Part shown: positions 26,498 to 37,100 of the stretch, piece by piece
How the letters are laid out: each line of letters starts with the position of its first letter
Numbering within the stretch: the stretch's first letter is position 1
Program-made: the position numbers and the translations under genes
Notes under the pieces: model-generated
Database searches by the model: none
The model's input: the letters and a program-made list of their open reading frames with translations, nothing else
Told to the model about the DNA's origin: nothing
Assembly: GCF_050313795.1 (NCBI RefSeq)
Contig: NZ_JBNPMC010000023.1
Location: 1 to 56,164 of the forward strand
DNA from: CAMBRQ01 sp945870325
GTDB taxonomy: Bacteria > Bacillota > Clostridia > Lachnospirales > Lachnospiraceae
Direction of reading: 5' to 3'
DNA length: 56,164 nt

Positions 26498-27718
26498 ATG
26501 AAAAGAGCGTATGAAAGATTATTGGAGTATGTTGTGGTGAGGACACCTAGTGATGAGAATAGTGGGACGGTTCCGTCTTCGGAATGTCAGTTTGATCTTG
26601 CAAGAATTCTGGAGCAAGAAATGAAACAACTGGGATTATCTGATGTGCATCTCGATGAGCACTGTTATCTATATGGCAAACTACCAGCCACCGAAGGACT
26701 GGAAACTAAGCCTGCAATCGGATTTATCGCTCATATGGACACGGTTGCTGACTTCTGTGACCATGACATTAAGCCAATCCTTACAGAGAATTATGACGGA
26801 GAAGAACTTGCACTTGGAGATAGCGGGCTGTCCTTAAGCCCTGAGACTTTTGGACATCTAAAAGGTCTGAAAGGCCGTACACTGATCACCAGCGATGGAA
26901 CTACGATTCTGGGTGCTGATGATAAGGCTGGAATCGCCGAGATCCTTACGATGATTGAGAAGATTCAGGAAGAGAAGATTCCTCATGGTCCGCTTTGTGT
27001 TGCATTCACACCGGATGAAGAGATTGGACTTGGTCCGGATCATTTTAACGTAGAAGAATTCGGCGCTGATTATGCTTATACGCTGGATGGTGACACAGAA
27101 GGCGAGATTCAGTATGAGAACTTCAACGCTTGCAAAGCAAGATTCGATGTCAAAGGCTTCAATGTACATCCAGGTTCCGGAAAAGACACGATGATCAATG
27201 CCAGCCTGGTAGCTATGGAGATCAACTCTCTTCTGCCTGGCATGGAGACTCCACGCGGCACAGAAGGTTATGAAGGCTTCTATCATCTCATGAGCATGTC
27301 CGGCGAATGCGGCGAAGCTCAGTTGAACTATATTGTAAGAGACCACAACAAAGATTACTTTGAAGCCAGAAAAGATACTCTGAGACTGATTGAGAAAAAT
27401 ATGAATGCCAAATGGGGAGAAGGAACAGTGACACTTACTCTCACCGAGCAGTATCAGAACATGGCAGAGATTATCGCCGGATGCATGCATCTGATCGACA
27501 ATGCCAAAACCGCATGCGAGAATGCCGGCGTAACACCACTGGTTCTTCCGATCCGCGGCGGCACCGATGGATGCCAGTTAAGTTTCAAGGGCTTGCCTTG
27601 CCCGAACCTCGGAACCGGCGGCCACGCTTATCATGGACCATATGAACATATTACGGTTGAAGGTATGGATAAAGCTGTAGAAGTAGCACTAGAAATTGTA
27701 AGATTGTACGCAAAATAA
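26498..27718 (+). CDS. pepT: peptidase T (tripeptide aminopeptidase)
   Basis: 406 residues, M20B metallopeptidase. Zinc ligands in IAHMDTVADF (about 78-87), ILGADDKAGIAE, TPDEEIGLG (catalytic Glu pair), YTLDGDTEGEI and the C-terminal HAYHGPYEHI. Cytoplasmic removal of N-terminal residues from tripeptides. Preceded by AAAAGGGGG. Ends at a large inverted-repeat element. Confidence 0.96.
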   Translation: MKRAYERLLEYVVVRTPSDENSGTVPSSECQFDLARILEQEMKQLGLSDVHLDEHCYLYGKLPATEGLETKPAIGFIAHMDTVADFCDHDIKPILTENYDGEELALGDSGLSLSPETFGHLKGLKGRTLITSDGTTILGADDKAGIAEILTMIEKIQEEKIPHGPLCVAFTPDEEIGLGPDHFNVEEFGADYAYTLDGDTEGEIQYENFNACKARFDVKGFNVHPGSGKDTMINASLVAMEINSLLPGMETPRGTEGYEGFYHLMSMSGECGEAQLNYIVRDHNKDYFEARKDTLRLIEKNMNAKWGEGTVTLTLTEQYQNMAEIIAGCMHLIDNAKTACENAGVTPLVLPIRGGTDGCQLSFKGLPCPNLGTGGHAYHGPYEHITVEGMDKAVEVALEIVRLYAK

Positions 27719-27782
27719 CATGTTACCCCACCAATATCCTTCTACTCTCACTCCCGCCCCACGCTGCCAGTAATTGACGCAG

Positions 27783-27962
27783 CCGTGGAAGACGGTTGGT
27801 GGAGTGGCGAAGGTTAAGTGGAGCGTTCCGAAGATCCACGCGGAAGTCCTTGGTTTGCGGGATGGGAGCAGCATTCTGCGACTATCCCGCAAGTTTAGGA
27901 ATTCCTGCGTTAGCTGAGGTAGAGCGGAACCTCGCAGCCACTTCACCAACCGTCTTCCATGG
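27783..27962. repeat. 180-bp branched inverted-repeat element between pepT and the yitT-like gene
   Basis: Outer arms CCGTGGAAGACGGTTGGTGG... (from 27783) and ...CACCAACCGTCTTCCATGG (to 27962) pair with two mismatches over about 24 bp, and weaker pairing continues outside. Inside lies a perfect 9-bp hairpin TTGCGGGAT / ATCCCGCAA (27855-27863 and 27884-27892). Same location type (between convergent genes) and similar design as the element at 10351-10580, but different sequence. Confidence 0.75.
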
Positions 27963-27986
27963 CGGCAGCCAATCACCCCATCCTAA

Positions 27987-28853
27987 TCACTGCACATCTT
28001 CCTTAAACCCTTCTCCCACAACCTCATTAGATTCCATAATAATCGTAAATGACTTTGGATCAATCTGACGTGCCATCTTTTTAATCGTATACATTTGCTT
28101 GTTATTGCATGCACACATTACGACATCTTTTTTCCGCTTTGAATAACTGCCGATTCCCTGCAGAATTGTCGATCCTCTGCCAGAATATTCGTCAATCCGC
28201 TCTGCAATCTTATCTCCATGCTCGGTTACAATCAGCGTCATCTTACCTTCATCGATACCATACATGATTCGGTCCATCACAGCTGCAAGCAGATAAGTAA
28301 CAATAATACCATACAGCATTCCATCGACATCTTTAAATACAAGAAGGGCTCCCAACACAATCGTAACAAAGTCTATCACAAAATTAATAATTCCCAATGT
28401 AAAATGTGGTTTTACTTTCTTAATAGACATACTGATAAAATCCTGGCCACCTGTAGAAGATCCCCGCATAAATATCATAGCATATCCAACTCCACACAGA
28501 ACACCCATACAGATAGCAGCAAGCAAACGGTCCCCAGTATATACCGGAAGAAGCGGAGCCACATAGTCCGTTAACAGCGAGGATATAATCATTGTTTTCA
28601 CTGATTTCAAGAAAAATGTTCTTCCCAAAAACTTATAACAAAAAATAGCAACCGGAATATTCAGTACAATCGTCCCAATTCCCACAGGAATACGAAACAA
28701 ATGATACAGAATAATCGCAATACCCGAAAAACCAGCCACAGGGAAATTCGCATTCAACGCAAAATTATAGATTCCGACAGCAATCAGCATTCCTGCCACA
28801 ATATCAATCAGAACATCAATCCCCAATTCTTTCCATTTTACATTTTTCATCAC
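27987..28853 (-). CDS. YitT family membrane protein with DUF2179 domain
   Basis: 288 residues. Five to six membrane segments (residues 10-190, with FPVAGFSGIAIIL and MRGSSTGGQDFIS, the typical YitT motifs) and a soluble C-terminal DUF2179 domain (about 200-288; GRGSTILQGIGSYSKRKKDVVM and IDPKSFTIIMESNEVVGEGFKE). Function unknown; a transporter role is often supposed. Preceded by AGGAGG. Confidence 0.92.
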   Translation of the reverse strand: MMKNVKWKELGIDVLIDIVAGMLIAVGIYNFALNANFPVAGFSGIAIILYHLFRIPVGIGTIVLNIPVAIFCYKFLGRTFFLKSVKTMIISSLLTDYVAPLLPVYTGDRLLAAICMGVLCGVGYAMIFMRGSSTGGQDFISMSIKKVKPHFTLGIINFVIDFVTIVLGALLVFKDVDGMLYGIIVTYLLAAVMDRIMYGIDEGKMTLIVTEHGDKIAERIDEYSGRGSTILQGIGSYSKRKKDVVMCACNNKQMYTIKKMARQIDPKSFTIIMESNEVVGEGFKEDVQ

Positions 28854-28901
28854 AAAAACCTCCTAATCGTCAACTTTCATTTGTAAAAAGTAAAATTATG
28901 T

Positions 28902-28965
28902 TATACTCATTCGAGCATCCCGTAATTCATGCCTTTGGCTGGCGGGCTCTGCCCGATAATGTATA
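28902..28965 (+). repeat. 64-bp dispersed repeat, copy A
   Basis: Inverted copy of 45358-45421; 60 of 64 positions match. The core holds two tiny hairpins, GCC-TTT-GGC and CGGGC-TCT-GCCCG, and ends in ATAATGTATA. REP-like. Its 5' end, TGTTATACTCATTCG, resembles an extended -10 promoter on the + strand. Confidence 0.85.
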
Positions 28966-28972
28966 AAGAATC

Positions 28973-29058
28973 TTTGTAAGACAAATATTTTCCCCTAATT
29001 TTAGTCTTACAAAAAAAGAGCCGCCGCAAACTATAAAAATATAATTCGCAACTGCTCT
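28973..29058 (-). terminator. dinB terminator region with two stems
   Basis: On the minus strand, AGAGC...GCTCT (29058-29018) is followed by seven T residues (29017-29011), an intrinsic terminator 36 bp after the dinB stop. A second perfect 10-bp stem TTTGTAAGAC / GTCTTACAAA (28973-28982 and 29004-29013) overlaps that T-run and could compete with it. Confidence 0.7.
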
Positions 29059-29093
29059 TCTGATTATTAGTATATCCATAAAACTTTATTTTG

Positions 29094-30293
29094 TCAATAA
29101 GTCTTCTTAGAACCTTTTGTCACAATATCCTCTCCGTACTTATGCCGAACCCCTTCCAATGCTTTGTTAATCTTATCCCTTTTCTCCTTCTTCGGATCAG
29201 GCTGGAATTGCATATCAAAGAGGCTCAACTGCTCCGGCTCGCTCTCTTCCACCAATTTGGAACTTCGGATTCCCAACAGTCTGATCGGTGTTCCGTCCCA
29301 CAATTCCCGGAAAAGAGTCATCGCTTCTTTATAGATCCCTTCATCCTGATTCATTGGCTTCGCTATCTGCTTCTGGTGCGACACACTGTCGAAAGTATAA
29401 TACTTTATCTCCACACTCAGCATTCCTGCCTTCTGTCCGGCTTTTCGAAGTCTTCTCCCCACACTTGCCGCAAGTTCTTTCAGCACTTTTCCTGCTTCTT
29501 CTTCCGTGACAGCATCTTGCGAAAGTGTTGTAGAGTTCCCGATTCCTTTCGCTTCCGCAGGTTCTGCCTCCACCACAGCACTGCCGACACCATTGGCGAA
29601 TTCCCAGAGTTTTCTCCCATGGCTTTTCAGATGTAATTCTAAGATCTTCGGGTCTGCCTGTGCCAGATCACCTATGGTAAGGATCTCTAATTTCTGCAAA
29701 GTCTCCGCACTGGAACGACCTGCCATATAGAGTTCTGACACCGGAAGCGGCCACATTTTCACCTCTATCTCTTCCGGGAACAGGGTATGGACTTTGTTTG
29801 GCTTTTCAAAATCCGATGCCATCTTCGCTAACAATTTATTACTGGAGATTCCAACATTCACTGTGAATCCGAATCTTCGATACACCTCGTTCTTAATCTC
29901 CATCGCACCTTCTACCGAAGAAGTATATCTTCCTGCAATCTCGGTAAAATCCATATAACATTCATCGACACTGACCTGCTCAATCTTATGAGTGTAACTT
30001 TTCAGGAACTCCATCAGTTTGTCGCTGTATTGCCGGTACATCCTGTGATCTGGCGACTGCATTACGAGATTCGGGCATTTACGAATGGCATTCGCAACAG
30101 GTTCTCCTGTACGAATGCCATATCTCTTGGCAGGGATAGACTTTGCCAGCACCACTCCGTGCCGGGACTTCTGATCTCCGCCAATAATAGACGGAATGGT
30201 TCTTAAGTCTGTCTTTGCTCCGTTCTTCAATTGTTCCACCGCTGTCCAGCTAAGATAAGCGGAATTCACATCAATATGAAATATTACTGACAC
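29094..30293 (-). CDS. dinB: DNA polymerase IV (Y family)
   Basis: 399 residues. FHIDVNSAYLSW (metal-binding Asp, residues 5-16), GIRTGEPVANAIRKCP, SVDECYMDFTE (catalytic acidic pair), VGISSNKLLAKMASDFEKP and a C-terminal little-finger domain (GIGNSTTLSQDA, IRLLGIRSSKL). Translesion polymerase; a beta-clamp-binding QLSLFD motif lies near the C-terminus. Seven bp downstream of clpB on the same strand, so probably read through from it. Confidence 0.96.
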   Translation of the reverse strand: MSVIFHIDVNSAYLSWTAVEQLKNGAKTDLRTIPSIIGGDQKSRHGVVLAKSIPAKRYGIRTGEPVANAIRKCPNLVMQSPDHRMYRQYSDKLMEFLKSYTHKIEQVSVDECYMDFTEIAGRYTSSVEGAMEIKNEVYRRFGFTVNVGISSNKLLAKMASDFEKPNKVHTLFPEEIEVKMWPLPVSELYMAGRSSAETLQKLEILTIGDLAQADPKILELHLKSHGRKLWEFANGVGSAVVEAEPAEAKGIGNSTTLSQDAVTEEEAGKVLKELAASVGRRLRKAGQKAGMLSVEIKYYTFDSVSHQKQIAKPMNQDEGIYKEAMTLFRELWDGTPIRLLGIRSSKLVEESEPEQLSLFDMQFQPDPKKEKRDKINKALEGVRHKYGEDIVTKGSKKTY

Positions 30294-30300
30294 TTCGGGC

Positions 30301-32880
30301 TTAACTCCTTGCCATTAATCTACCATCTACTACGTCTATCACAATCGTTTCGCCTGCACCGATATCTCCCTGAAGCATTAATCTTGCCGCAAGTGTTTCC
30401 ACATTCTTCTGCAAGTAACGCTTCAGTGGTCTTGCTCCGTAAGTCGGATCATATCCGCCTTCTACTACATAATTCTTGGCGGCATCTGTCAGTGCAATCT
30501 GAATCTCTCTGTCTGTCAGACGTTTGTTAACATCTGCTACTAATAAATCAATAATGTCATAAATATTTTCTTTCGTCAATGGCTTAAAGAGAATCATCTC
30601 ATCCAGACGGTTCAGAAACTCCGGTCTAAAATGTGCTCTTAAGTCATTCATAACCGCCTGCTGGCTTGCCTCACTGATATTGCCCTGCTCATCGATTCCA
30701 TCCAGAAGATAGGATGAACCGATATTAGATGTCATGATCAGAATCGTATTCTTAAAGTCTACGGTACGTCCCTGAGAGTCCGTAATCCGTCCATCATCCA
30801 ATACCTGCAAAAGTACGTTGAATACATCCGGATGCGCTTTCTCGACCTCGTCAAACAGTACAACGGAATATGGTTTCCTACGAACAGCCTCTGTCAACTG
30901 ACCGCCTTCATCATATCCTACATATCCCGGAGGCGCTCCGATCAGTCTGGACACGGAGTATTTCTCCATGTACTCGCTCATATCAATTCGCACCATGTTG
31001 CCCTCATCATCAAATAGACTCTCAGCAAGCGCTTTCGCAAGTTCTGTCTTACCAACACCTGTCGGTCCAAGGAACAGGAATGATCCAATTGGCTTTGTCG
31101 GGTCTTTGATTCCGGCTTTGGAACGGATGATCGCTTCTGTCACCAGTTCTACACCTTCATCCTGACCGATCACACGCTTATGGAGTTCATCTGCCAGATG
31201 CAGTGTCTTGCTTCTTTCGCTCTCATTTAACTTCGCTACCGGGATTCCTGTCCATCGGGATACGATCTTTCCAATCTCCTCATCTGTCACACTCTCATGT
31301 ACCAGAGACAGGTCTTCATCTTTCACCTTCGCTTCTTCTGCTTCCAATTGCTTCTGCAATTGCGGGAGTCTTCCATACTGAAGTTCTGCCGCCTTCTCAA
31401 GATCATAGGAATGCTGCGCTTTCTCAATGGCTTTGTTCACCTGTTCAATCTCTTCACGAATCTTCTGAACGCGCTCTACTCCTACTTTCTCATTATCCCA
31501 CTGGGCTTTCTTTCCGGCGAATTCTTCCCGAAGTTCCGCTAATTCCTGCTGCAGATGCTCTAACCTTTCTTTACTTAAGCGGTCTTCTTCTTTCTTAAGC
31601 GCCGCCTCTTCAATCTCAAACTGCATAATCTTACGCTGCAATTCATCCAATTCTGTCGGCATGGAATCCAGTTCCGTCTTAATCAAGGCACAAGCCTCAT
31701 CAACAAGGTCAATCGCCTTATCTGGCAGGAATCTGTCTGAGATATAACGATCAGAAAGTGTCGCTGCCGCAACCAGCGCACCGTCTGTAATCTTAACGCC
31801 GTGGAACACTTCATAACGCTCTTTCAGGCCTCGAAGAATAGAAATTGCATCTTCAACCGTCGGCTCATCTACCATTACCGGCTGGAAACGACGCTCCAAA
31901 GCCGCATCCTTTTCAATATACTGACGGTACTCATCTAAAGTTGTCGCACCGATACAGTGAAGTTCTCCTCTGGCAAGCATCGGTTTCAACATATTGCCCG
32001 CATCCATAGCACCGTCCGTCTTACCGGCACCTACGATCGTATGAAGTTCATCGATGAAAAGAATAATCTTGCCGTCACTGTTCTTCACTTCTTCCAGCAC
32101 TGCCTTCAGACGCTCTTCGAATTCTCCACGATACTTGGCACCTGCCACAAGCGCTCCCATATCCAGGGAAAAGATTGTCTTATCTTTCAAGCCCTCCGGT
32201 ACATCGCCACGGACGATTCGTTGTGCCAGTCCCTCGACAACTGCAGTCTTACCAACACCAGGTTCACCGATCAATACCGGATTGTTCTTCGTTTTTCTGG
32301 AAAGGATACGAATTACATTACGTATCTCGGAGTCACGTCCGATCACAGGATCTAGTTTTTGCTCTCTTGCACGTTCTACAAGATCTGAGCCGTACTTGTT
32401 CAGCGTATCGTAGGTATCTTCCGGATTATCGCTGGTTACACGCTGGTTTCCCCTAACAGTGGACAATGCCCGCAGGAACTCATCCCTCTTGATACCCATT
32501 TCCCGGAAAAGGGACTTCATCTCTTTATTCGGATATTTTATCAGCGACAAAAAGAGATGCTCAACAGATACATATTCATCTCCCATCTGCTTTGCTTCAT
32601 CTTCCGCATGAATCAGGGCTTTGTTTAAGTCCTGACCGACATATTGCTGACCGCCCTGAACTTTGGTACGCTTCCTTAATGCTTCTTCTGTGCGGTTAAT
32701 GATATTGTTCTTATCGATTCCCATCTTCTCCAAGAGTTTGAGAATCAGACTGTCGTCCTGTGTGAGCAATGCATAGAGCAGATGCTCCTGCTCAATCTCC
32801 TGGTTGCCGTACTCTAATGCCACGCGCTCACAGTTCTGGACTGCTTGTAAGGATTTTTGCGTAAATTTATTTATATTCAT
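30301..32880 (-). CDS. clpB: ATP-dependent chaperone ClpB
   Basis: 859 residues. N-terminal Clp_N repeats, first AAA+ domain with GEPGVGKTAVVEGLA (about 203), the coiled-coil middle domain (about 400-530), second AAA+ domain with GPTGVGKTELAKALAE (about 603) and the conserved IGAPPGYVGYDEGGQLTEAVR pore region in part. Disaggregates proteins with DnaK. A CIRCE-like operator overlaps its promoter, indicating HrcA control. Confidence 0.97.
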   Translation of the reverse strand: MNINKFTQKSLQAVQNCERVALEYGNQEIEQEHLLYALLTQDDSLILKLLEKMGIDKNNIINRTEEALRKRTKVQGGQQYVGQDLNKALIHAEDEAKQMGDEYVSVEHLFLSLIKYPNKEMKSLFREMGIKRDEFLRALSTVRGNQRVTSDNPEDTYDTLNKYGSDLVERAREQKLDPVIGRDSEIRNVIRILSRKTKNNPVLIGEPGVGKTAVVEGLAQRIVRGDVPEGLKDKTIFSLDMGALVAGAKYRGEFEERLKAVLEEVKNSDGKIILFIDELHTIVGAGKTDGAMDAGNMLKPMLARGELHCIGATTLDEYRQYIEKDAALERRFQPVMVDEPTVEDAISILRGLKERYEVFHGVKITDGALVAAATLSDRYISDRFLPDKAIDLVDEACALIKTELDSMPTELDELQRKIMQFEIEEAALKKEEDRLSKERLEHLQQELAELREEFAGKKAQWDNEKVGVERVQKIREEIEQVNKAIEKAQHSYDLEKAAELQYGRLPQLQKQLEAEEAKVKDEDLSLVHESVTDEEIGKIVSRWTGIPVAKLNESERSKTLHLADELHKRVIGQDEGVELVTEAIIRSKAGIKDPTKPIGSFLFLGPTGVGKTELAKALAESLFDDEGNMVRIDMSEYMEKYSVSRLIGAPPGYVGYDEGGQLTEAVRRKPYSVVLFDEVEKAHPDVFNVLLQVLDDGRITDSQGRTVDFKNTILIMTSNIGSSYLLDGIDEQGNISEASQQAVMNDLRAHFRPEFLNRLDEMILFKPLTKENIYDIIDLLVADVNKRLTDREIQIALTDAAKNYVVEGGYDPTYGARPLKRYLQKNVETLAARLMLQGDIGAGETIVIDVVDGRLMARS

Positions 32881-32940
32881 AGTGACAACCTCCTCGTATA
32901 ACGTTATCTTAAATTAGTGATTTGTTCTATTTGCAATATA

Positions 32941-32969
32941 ACATTAACGCTTTTTGTTAGCACTGTCAA
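32941..32969 (-). promoter_or_regulatory. clpB promoter
   Basis: Minus-strand TTGACA (32969-32964), 17-base spacer, TAATGT (32946-32941). The -35 box lies inside the CIRCE-like repeat. Confidence 0.6.
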
Positions 32970-32983
32970 GTGGTGAGTGCCAA
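32957..32983. promoter_or_regulatory. CIRCE-like HrcA operator upstream of clpB
   Basis: TTAGCACTG, nine bases, GAGTGCCAA. The consensus is TTAGCACTC-N9-GAGTGCTAA, so there are two mismatches with exact spacing. It overlaps the clpB -35 box, as expected for repression by HrcA. Confidence 0.8.
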
Positions 32984-32997
32984 AAAGATTATAAAAA

Positions 32998-33032
32998 TTT
33001 AGTGAAACCTCTAAAGTCCTAGTTTCACTAAA
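32998..33032 (-). terminator. terminator of the 4Fe-4S membrane protein gene
   Basis: Perfect 11-bp stem TTTAGTGAAAC / GTTTCACTAAA with a 13-base loop; on the minus strand it is followed by a T-rich tract (TTTTTAT). Confidence 0.8.
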
Positions 33033-33103
33033 CTTAAAACTCACTATCAACTATGGTTTTTCTCTACTCGCTGTCCAATCTACCTTCCTAAAAATTAATA
33101 AAC

Positions 33104-33949
33104 TTACCTATTTCTCATCCCACAACTAATCGCTCCCACCGGGCAAGCCTTCTTACACCTTCCACACCGGATACACTCCGGATGGTTCGCATTCTCCACC
33201 GGATTCACCTGCATCTGACACGTCTGCGCACACTTTCCACAATGCACACACTTCTCATCATCTACCCGATATCTGAAAATCGAGATCGGATTAAAAACAG
33301 AATACAGCGCCCCCAGCGGGCAGATATATTTACAAAACGGACGATAGATGATCATCGAAAGTATGATTGTGATCATCAGCAGCACACCCTTCCACGCATA
33401 CAGCCATCCTACTGCACTTTGCAGGGACTGATTCATCAGAACCAGCGGGATTCCCCCCTCCAGCATCCCTGCCGGACAGATCAATTTGCAGAAATACGGC
33501 GCTCCCTGCCCCATGATATCCACAACGAACAGCGGAAGCAAGATCACGAATACCGCGAAGATCACATATTTCAACTTTCTTAATAATATATCCCCGTAAA
33601 AAGTCCTGATTTTCTTCGGAAATGGAATCTTATGCAGCAACTCCTGAATCAGCCCGAATGGGCACAAGAATCCACATACCACTCGTCCGATCATCGCTCC
33701 TATAAAGATCAGAAAGCCAATCACATAATATGCCATTTTAAAATTCCAACTACCCACAACTGCCTGTATCGCCCCAATCGGACAGGCTCCGACCGCCCCA
33801 GGGCAGGAATAGCAGTTAAGTCCGGGAACGCAGATTTTCTTTAAATTTCCTTTGTAAATCTTCCCCTGAAGGAATCCAGCCAGATAACTGTTCGTCAGCA
33901 ATGCCCACAGTGCCTGAATTCCATGACGGGACCATTCATTGATTTTCAT
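33104..33949 (-). CDS. polytopic 4Fe-4S membrane protein (NapH/YccM-like)
   Basis: 281 residues from the ATG of MKINEWSRHG; a TTG five codons earlier (33964) overlapping the upstream gene is an alternative. Four to five membrane segments with CPIGA, CGFLCPFG and CKYICPLGALYSV motifs, then a C-terminal two-cluster ferredoxin domain CVHCGKCAQTC and CIRCGRCKKACPVGA. It resembles NapH-type quinol or electron transfer proteins. The upstream CXXC microprotein is its usual partner, suggesting a membrane redox pair delivering electrons across or along the membrane. Substrate unknown. Confidence 0.85.
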   Translation of the reverse strand: MKINEWSRHGIQALWALLTNSYLAGFLQGKIYKGNLKKICVPGLNCYSCPGAVGACPIGAIQAVVGSWNFKMAYYVIGFLIFIGAMIGRVVCGFLCPFGLIQELLHKIPFPKKIRTFYGDILLRKLKYVIFAVFVILLPLFVVDIMGQGAPYFCKLICPAGMLEGGIPLVLMNQSLQSAVGWLYAWKGVLLMITIILSMIIYRPFCKYICPLGALYSVFNPISIFRYRVDDEKCVHCGKCAQTCQMQVNPVENANHPECIRCGRCKKACPVGAISCGMRNR

Positions 33950-33956
33950 CTTTTGC

Positions 33957-34106
33957 TTATCCAATTCCTATACACTCCAAACATATTCTTACTGCTTTTG
34001 CCAACACAACATCCACTTCGCCACGACAGATTCCATATCCCATCATCAGAATCCCCAGCATAGCTATCACAATTCCTATCCATCTGGATTCCCTTATTTT
34101 CGCCAT
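33957..34106 (-). CDS. CD1871A-type CXXC motif microprotein
   Basis: 49 residues, found by reading the gap. ATG preceded by GGAG (AAAGGAGAATAGTA). One membrane segment (about 9-25), then CRGEVDVVLAKAVRICLEC and a short IGIG tail. The C-terminal ICLECIGIG with its CxxC pair is the signature of the small CD1871A-family proteins of Clostridia, usually encoded beside a membrane 4Fe-4S protein, as here. The stop overlaps the alternative start region of that gene. Redox function is inference. Confidence 0.8.
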   Translation of the reverse strand: MAKIRESRWIGIVIAMLGILMMGYGICRGEVDVVLAKAVRICLECIGIG

Positions 34107-34149
34107 TACTATTCTCCTTTTACTCCTTTAAGTTCTGTCTTCACGATCT

Positions 34150-37100
34150 CTATCCTTCCACTCCCAACAATTCCAATATCTCTTCTCTTCCAAGGCTGCC
34201 AAGTTGTGCCGTCTCTCCGCCAACGATCCGATCTGCCAGATTCTTTTTCGTCTCTTGAAGTTTTTGTATTTTCTCTTCAATAGTGTCTTTAACAATCAGT
34301 TTGTAGACCGTTACCTTCTTCGTCTGCCCGATACGATGGGCGCGGTCAGTCGCCTGATTCTGTACCGCCTGATTCCACCATGGATCATAGTGGATCACCA
34401 CATCGGCTCCGATAAGGTTCAGGCCCACGCCTCCTGCTTTTAATGAGATCAAGAATACAGACACATTTCCCTCATTAAACTCCTTCACCAATTGCAACCT
34501 TTTTTCTTTCGAAGTACTGCCTGTAATCATATAGTATGAGATTCCCGATTCCTCCAGCCTATTCTTAAGAATCTCCAGCATCGAAGTAAACTGCGAGAAT
34601 ACAAGCATCCTGTGACCGCCATCAACCGCGCTTTGAATCAACTGGAGGCATGCCTCAAGTTTGGCGGTCTCACCCTTGTAGTTATCGAAACAAAGTGACG
34701 GATCGCAGCATATCTGCCGAAGCCTTGTCAGTTCTGCCAGAATCAGCATCTTATTCTTATTAAATTCCGCATCATCCTGCCTTGCAATATCTTCTTTCAT
34801 ATGCAACACCTGTGCATCATACAGTTTCTGCTGCTCACTTCCGAACCTTACATAGCGTGCTTCTTCCAGTTTCTCTGGCAGATCTTTCAACACATCCTCT
34901 TTCACTCTTCGCAGAATGAACGGGCTTACCATTTTCTGAAGGCGGTTCATTGCCACTTCATCATTGTTCTTTACAATTGGAGTCTCTATCTCTCGTTTGA
35001 ATACATCATAACCATACAGAAAGCCGGGCATCAGGTAGTCGAAAATACTCCATAACTCACTCAGCCTGTTCTCGATTGGTGTGCCGGTCAAAGCATAGCG
35101 TATCCTGCTGTGTATTACCTTTACTGCCTTTGCCGCTGCCGTGGTATGATTCTTAATATACTGTGCTTCATCTATAATCTGATAGTAGAATTGTATCTCC
35201 TCATAAAATCCTATATCCCGCTTCAGAAGGTCATAAGATGTCACTAGAACATCATAATCCTGATACACCGCAATCTTAGCCTGACGTTCCTCCTGATTGC
35301 CCACGATCAGAGACACTTTAAGTTCCGGTGAGAATCTTATGAATTCCTCTCCCCAGTTGAATACCAGAGATGCCGGTGCCACAACAAGAGAAGGTCCCTC
35401 TCTTCTCTCCTCTTTTGCCGCCAATAATACCGCAACCGCCTGCAAAGTCTTGCCAAGTCCCATGTCATCCGCAAGAATTCCGCCAAACTGCCAGGATTCC
35501 AGAGTACGCAGCCACTTATATCCATTCTTCTGATACTTGCGCATGATCTTTGAAAGGCTTGCCGGTTCCTCATAATCTGCATCCTTAATAGTCTTGAAAC
35601 CTTTCACCACTTCCCGGAAACGGCTGTCTCTGTTGCTATAGACCTCTTCATGTTCTTCCAGCATCTTATCCAGATACAGCGTACGATACATCGGAAGATG
35701 CATCCGTCCCTTCAGAAGTTCCTTCGGCTTCAGATGCATGGCATCCAGCATCTCAGCAAGCATGGCAAGAGACGAATCTTCCATATTCACAAAAGATCCA
35801 TTCTTCAGCCGATAATATCTCTTCTTCTTGCGATAACTGTTCAGGATATCCAGAAGTTCATCTGCAGGAACATCCTCAGTCTGAATATCCAGATCCAAAA
35901 GCCCCGAAGAAACAGAGACTCCTACCGATAGCTTCACTCTCCTGATTGCATGAAGATTAAGAAACCGCTTGGTACACCGCACTTCTCCCAACTCCATCAG
36001 CCGCTCTGTGCCATGCTCCATAACCTGATATATCTGTTCCTCATCCCCATCACAATGCAGTTCTTCTTTCTCCCAGTCAATCACCGGTATCCATTGCAGA
36101 ACTTGATACAAGATCTCTTCTTCCCTGGAAGCATCCCGAAAAGACTCAAGTTCTCCTTCGTGACGCATACGAATACCTTCCAATACCGATACTTCTTTAT
36201 CACCATATCTCGCACTCACCTGACAGGTAACATTCTGCGCCTCGGCATCAAGATAAAAGGTAAACTGTGCATCCGGCGGCAGATAGGTTCTGAATACTTC
36301 CGGATCTGTCTCCATAACATCTGCCACACCCTCTAACTGCGGCAATATCCTGTAGTAGAACTCTGCCATATGCTTTCGCCCTACAACAAAAGAAAACGTA
36401 CCGTCAACTGCCAGATTAGCGAAAGGTTCAATCTTCTTAACAAAATCCTCCTCCACCCGACAGAGGCAGTCAGTTTCAATAAAATAAGCCGAATCCATTC
36501 CATAATATAATTCCGGCAGGCTTCCCTCTACACGCACTCCATGGAATCCCTCATCTTCTTCTATCCGCTCTGGCATAATACGCATGGATATTTGGGGATT
36601 ACGCATGGCATGAGACAAGATTCCCCTTTTCTTCTTTTCGGCACAATCCTTATCCTCGAACTCGATATCTCCCTCTGCCATCCGGTCAAAGAACTCATCC
36701 AATCTCCATCCAAACAAATGCAGTGTGCTTCCAACTCCCTTTTTCCGATAATAATAATACTCTCTTGACTCCAACAATCTCTGTTGGAACTCCTCTTCTT
36801 CACGCACGATCCGGCTGACAAACCGTATCCAGGCTTTTCCCTCTTCGGTAAAATTATCCAGGCTGTGATTGATCTCCGTCTTCGATCCGTATGTATCCGT
36901 GGCTGAATTCCTGACATTTTCACAGAAATCATCCAACTTTTTGACAACGAACATTTTCCCATCTCCGACTTTAAAAGATATGGATAATTCTCCATCCTTA
37001 CGTGTCAGTCTTGGCTGCAATCGCAAACTCTCTTTCTTAACATTCACATCCTCCGCTATCAGATTCGCCCTTTGTTCCCCGTAATAATTCATGATCATCT

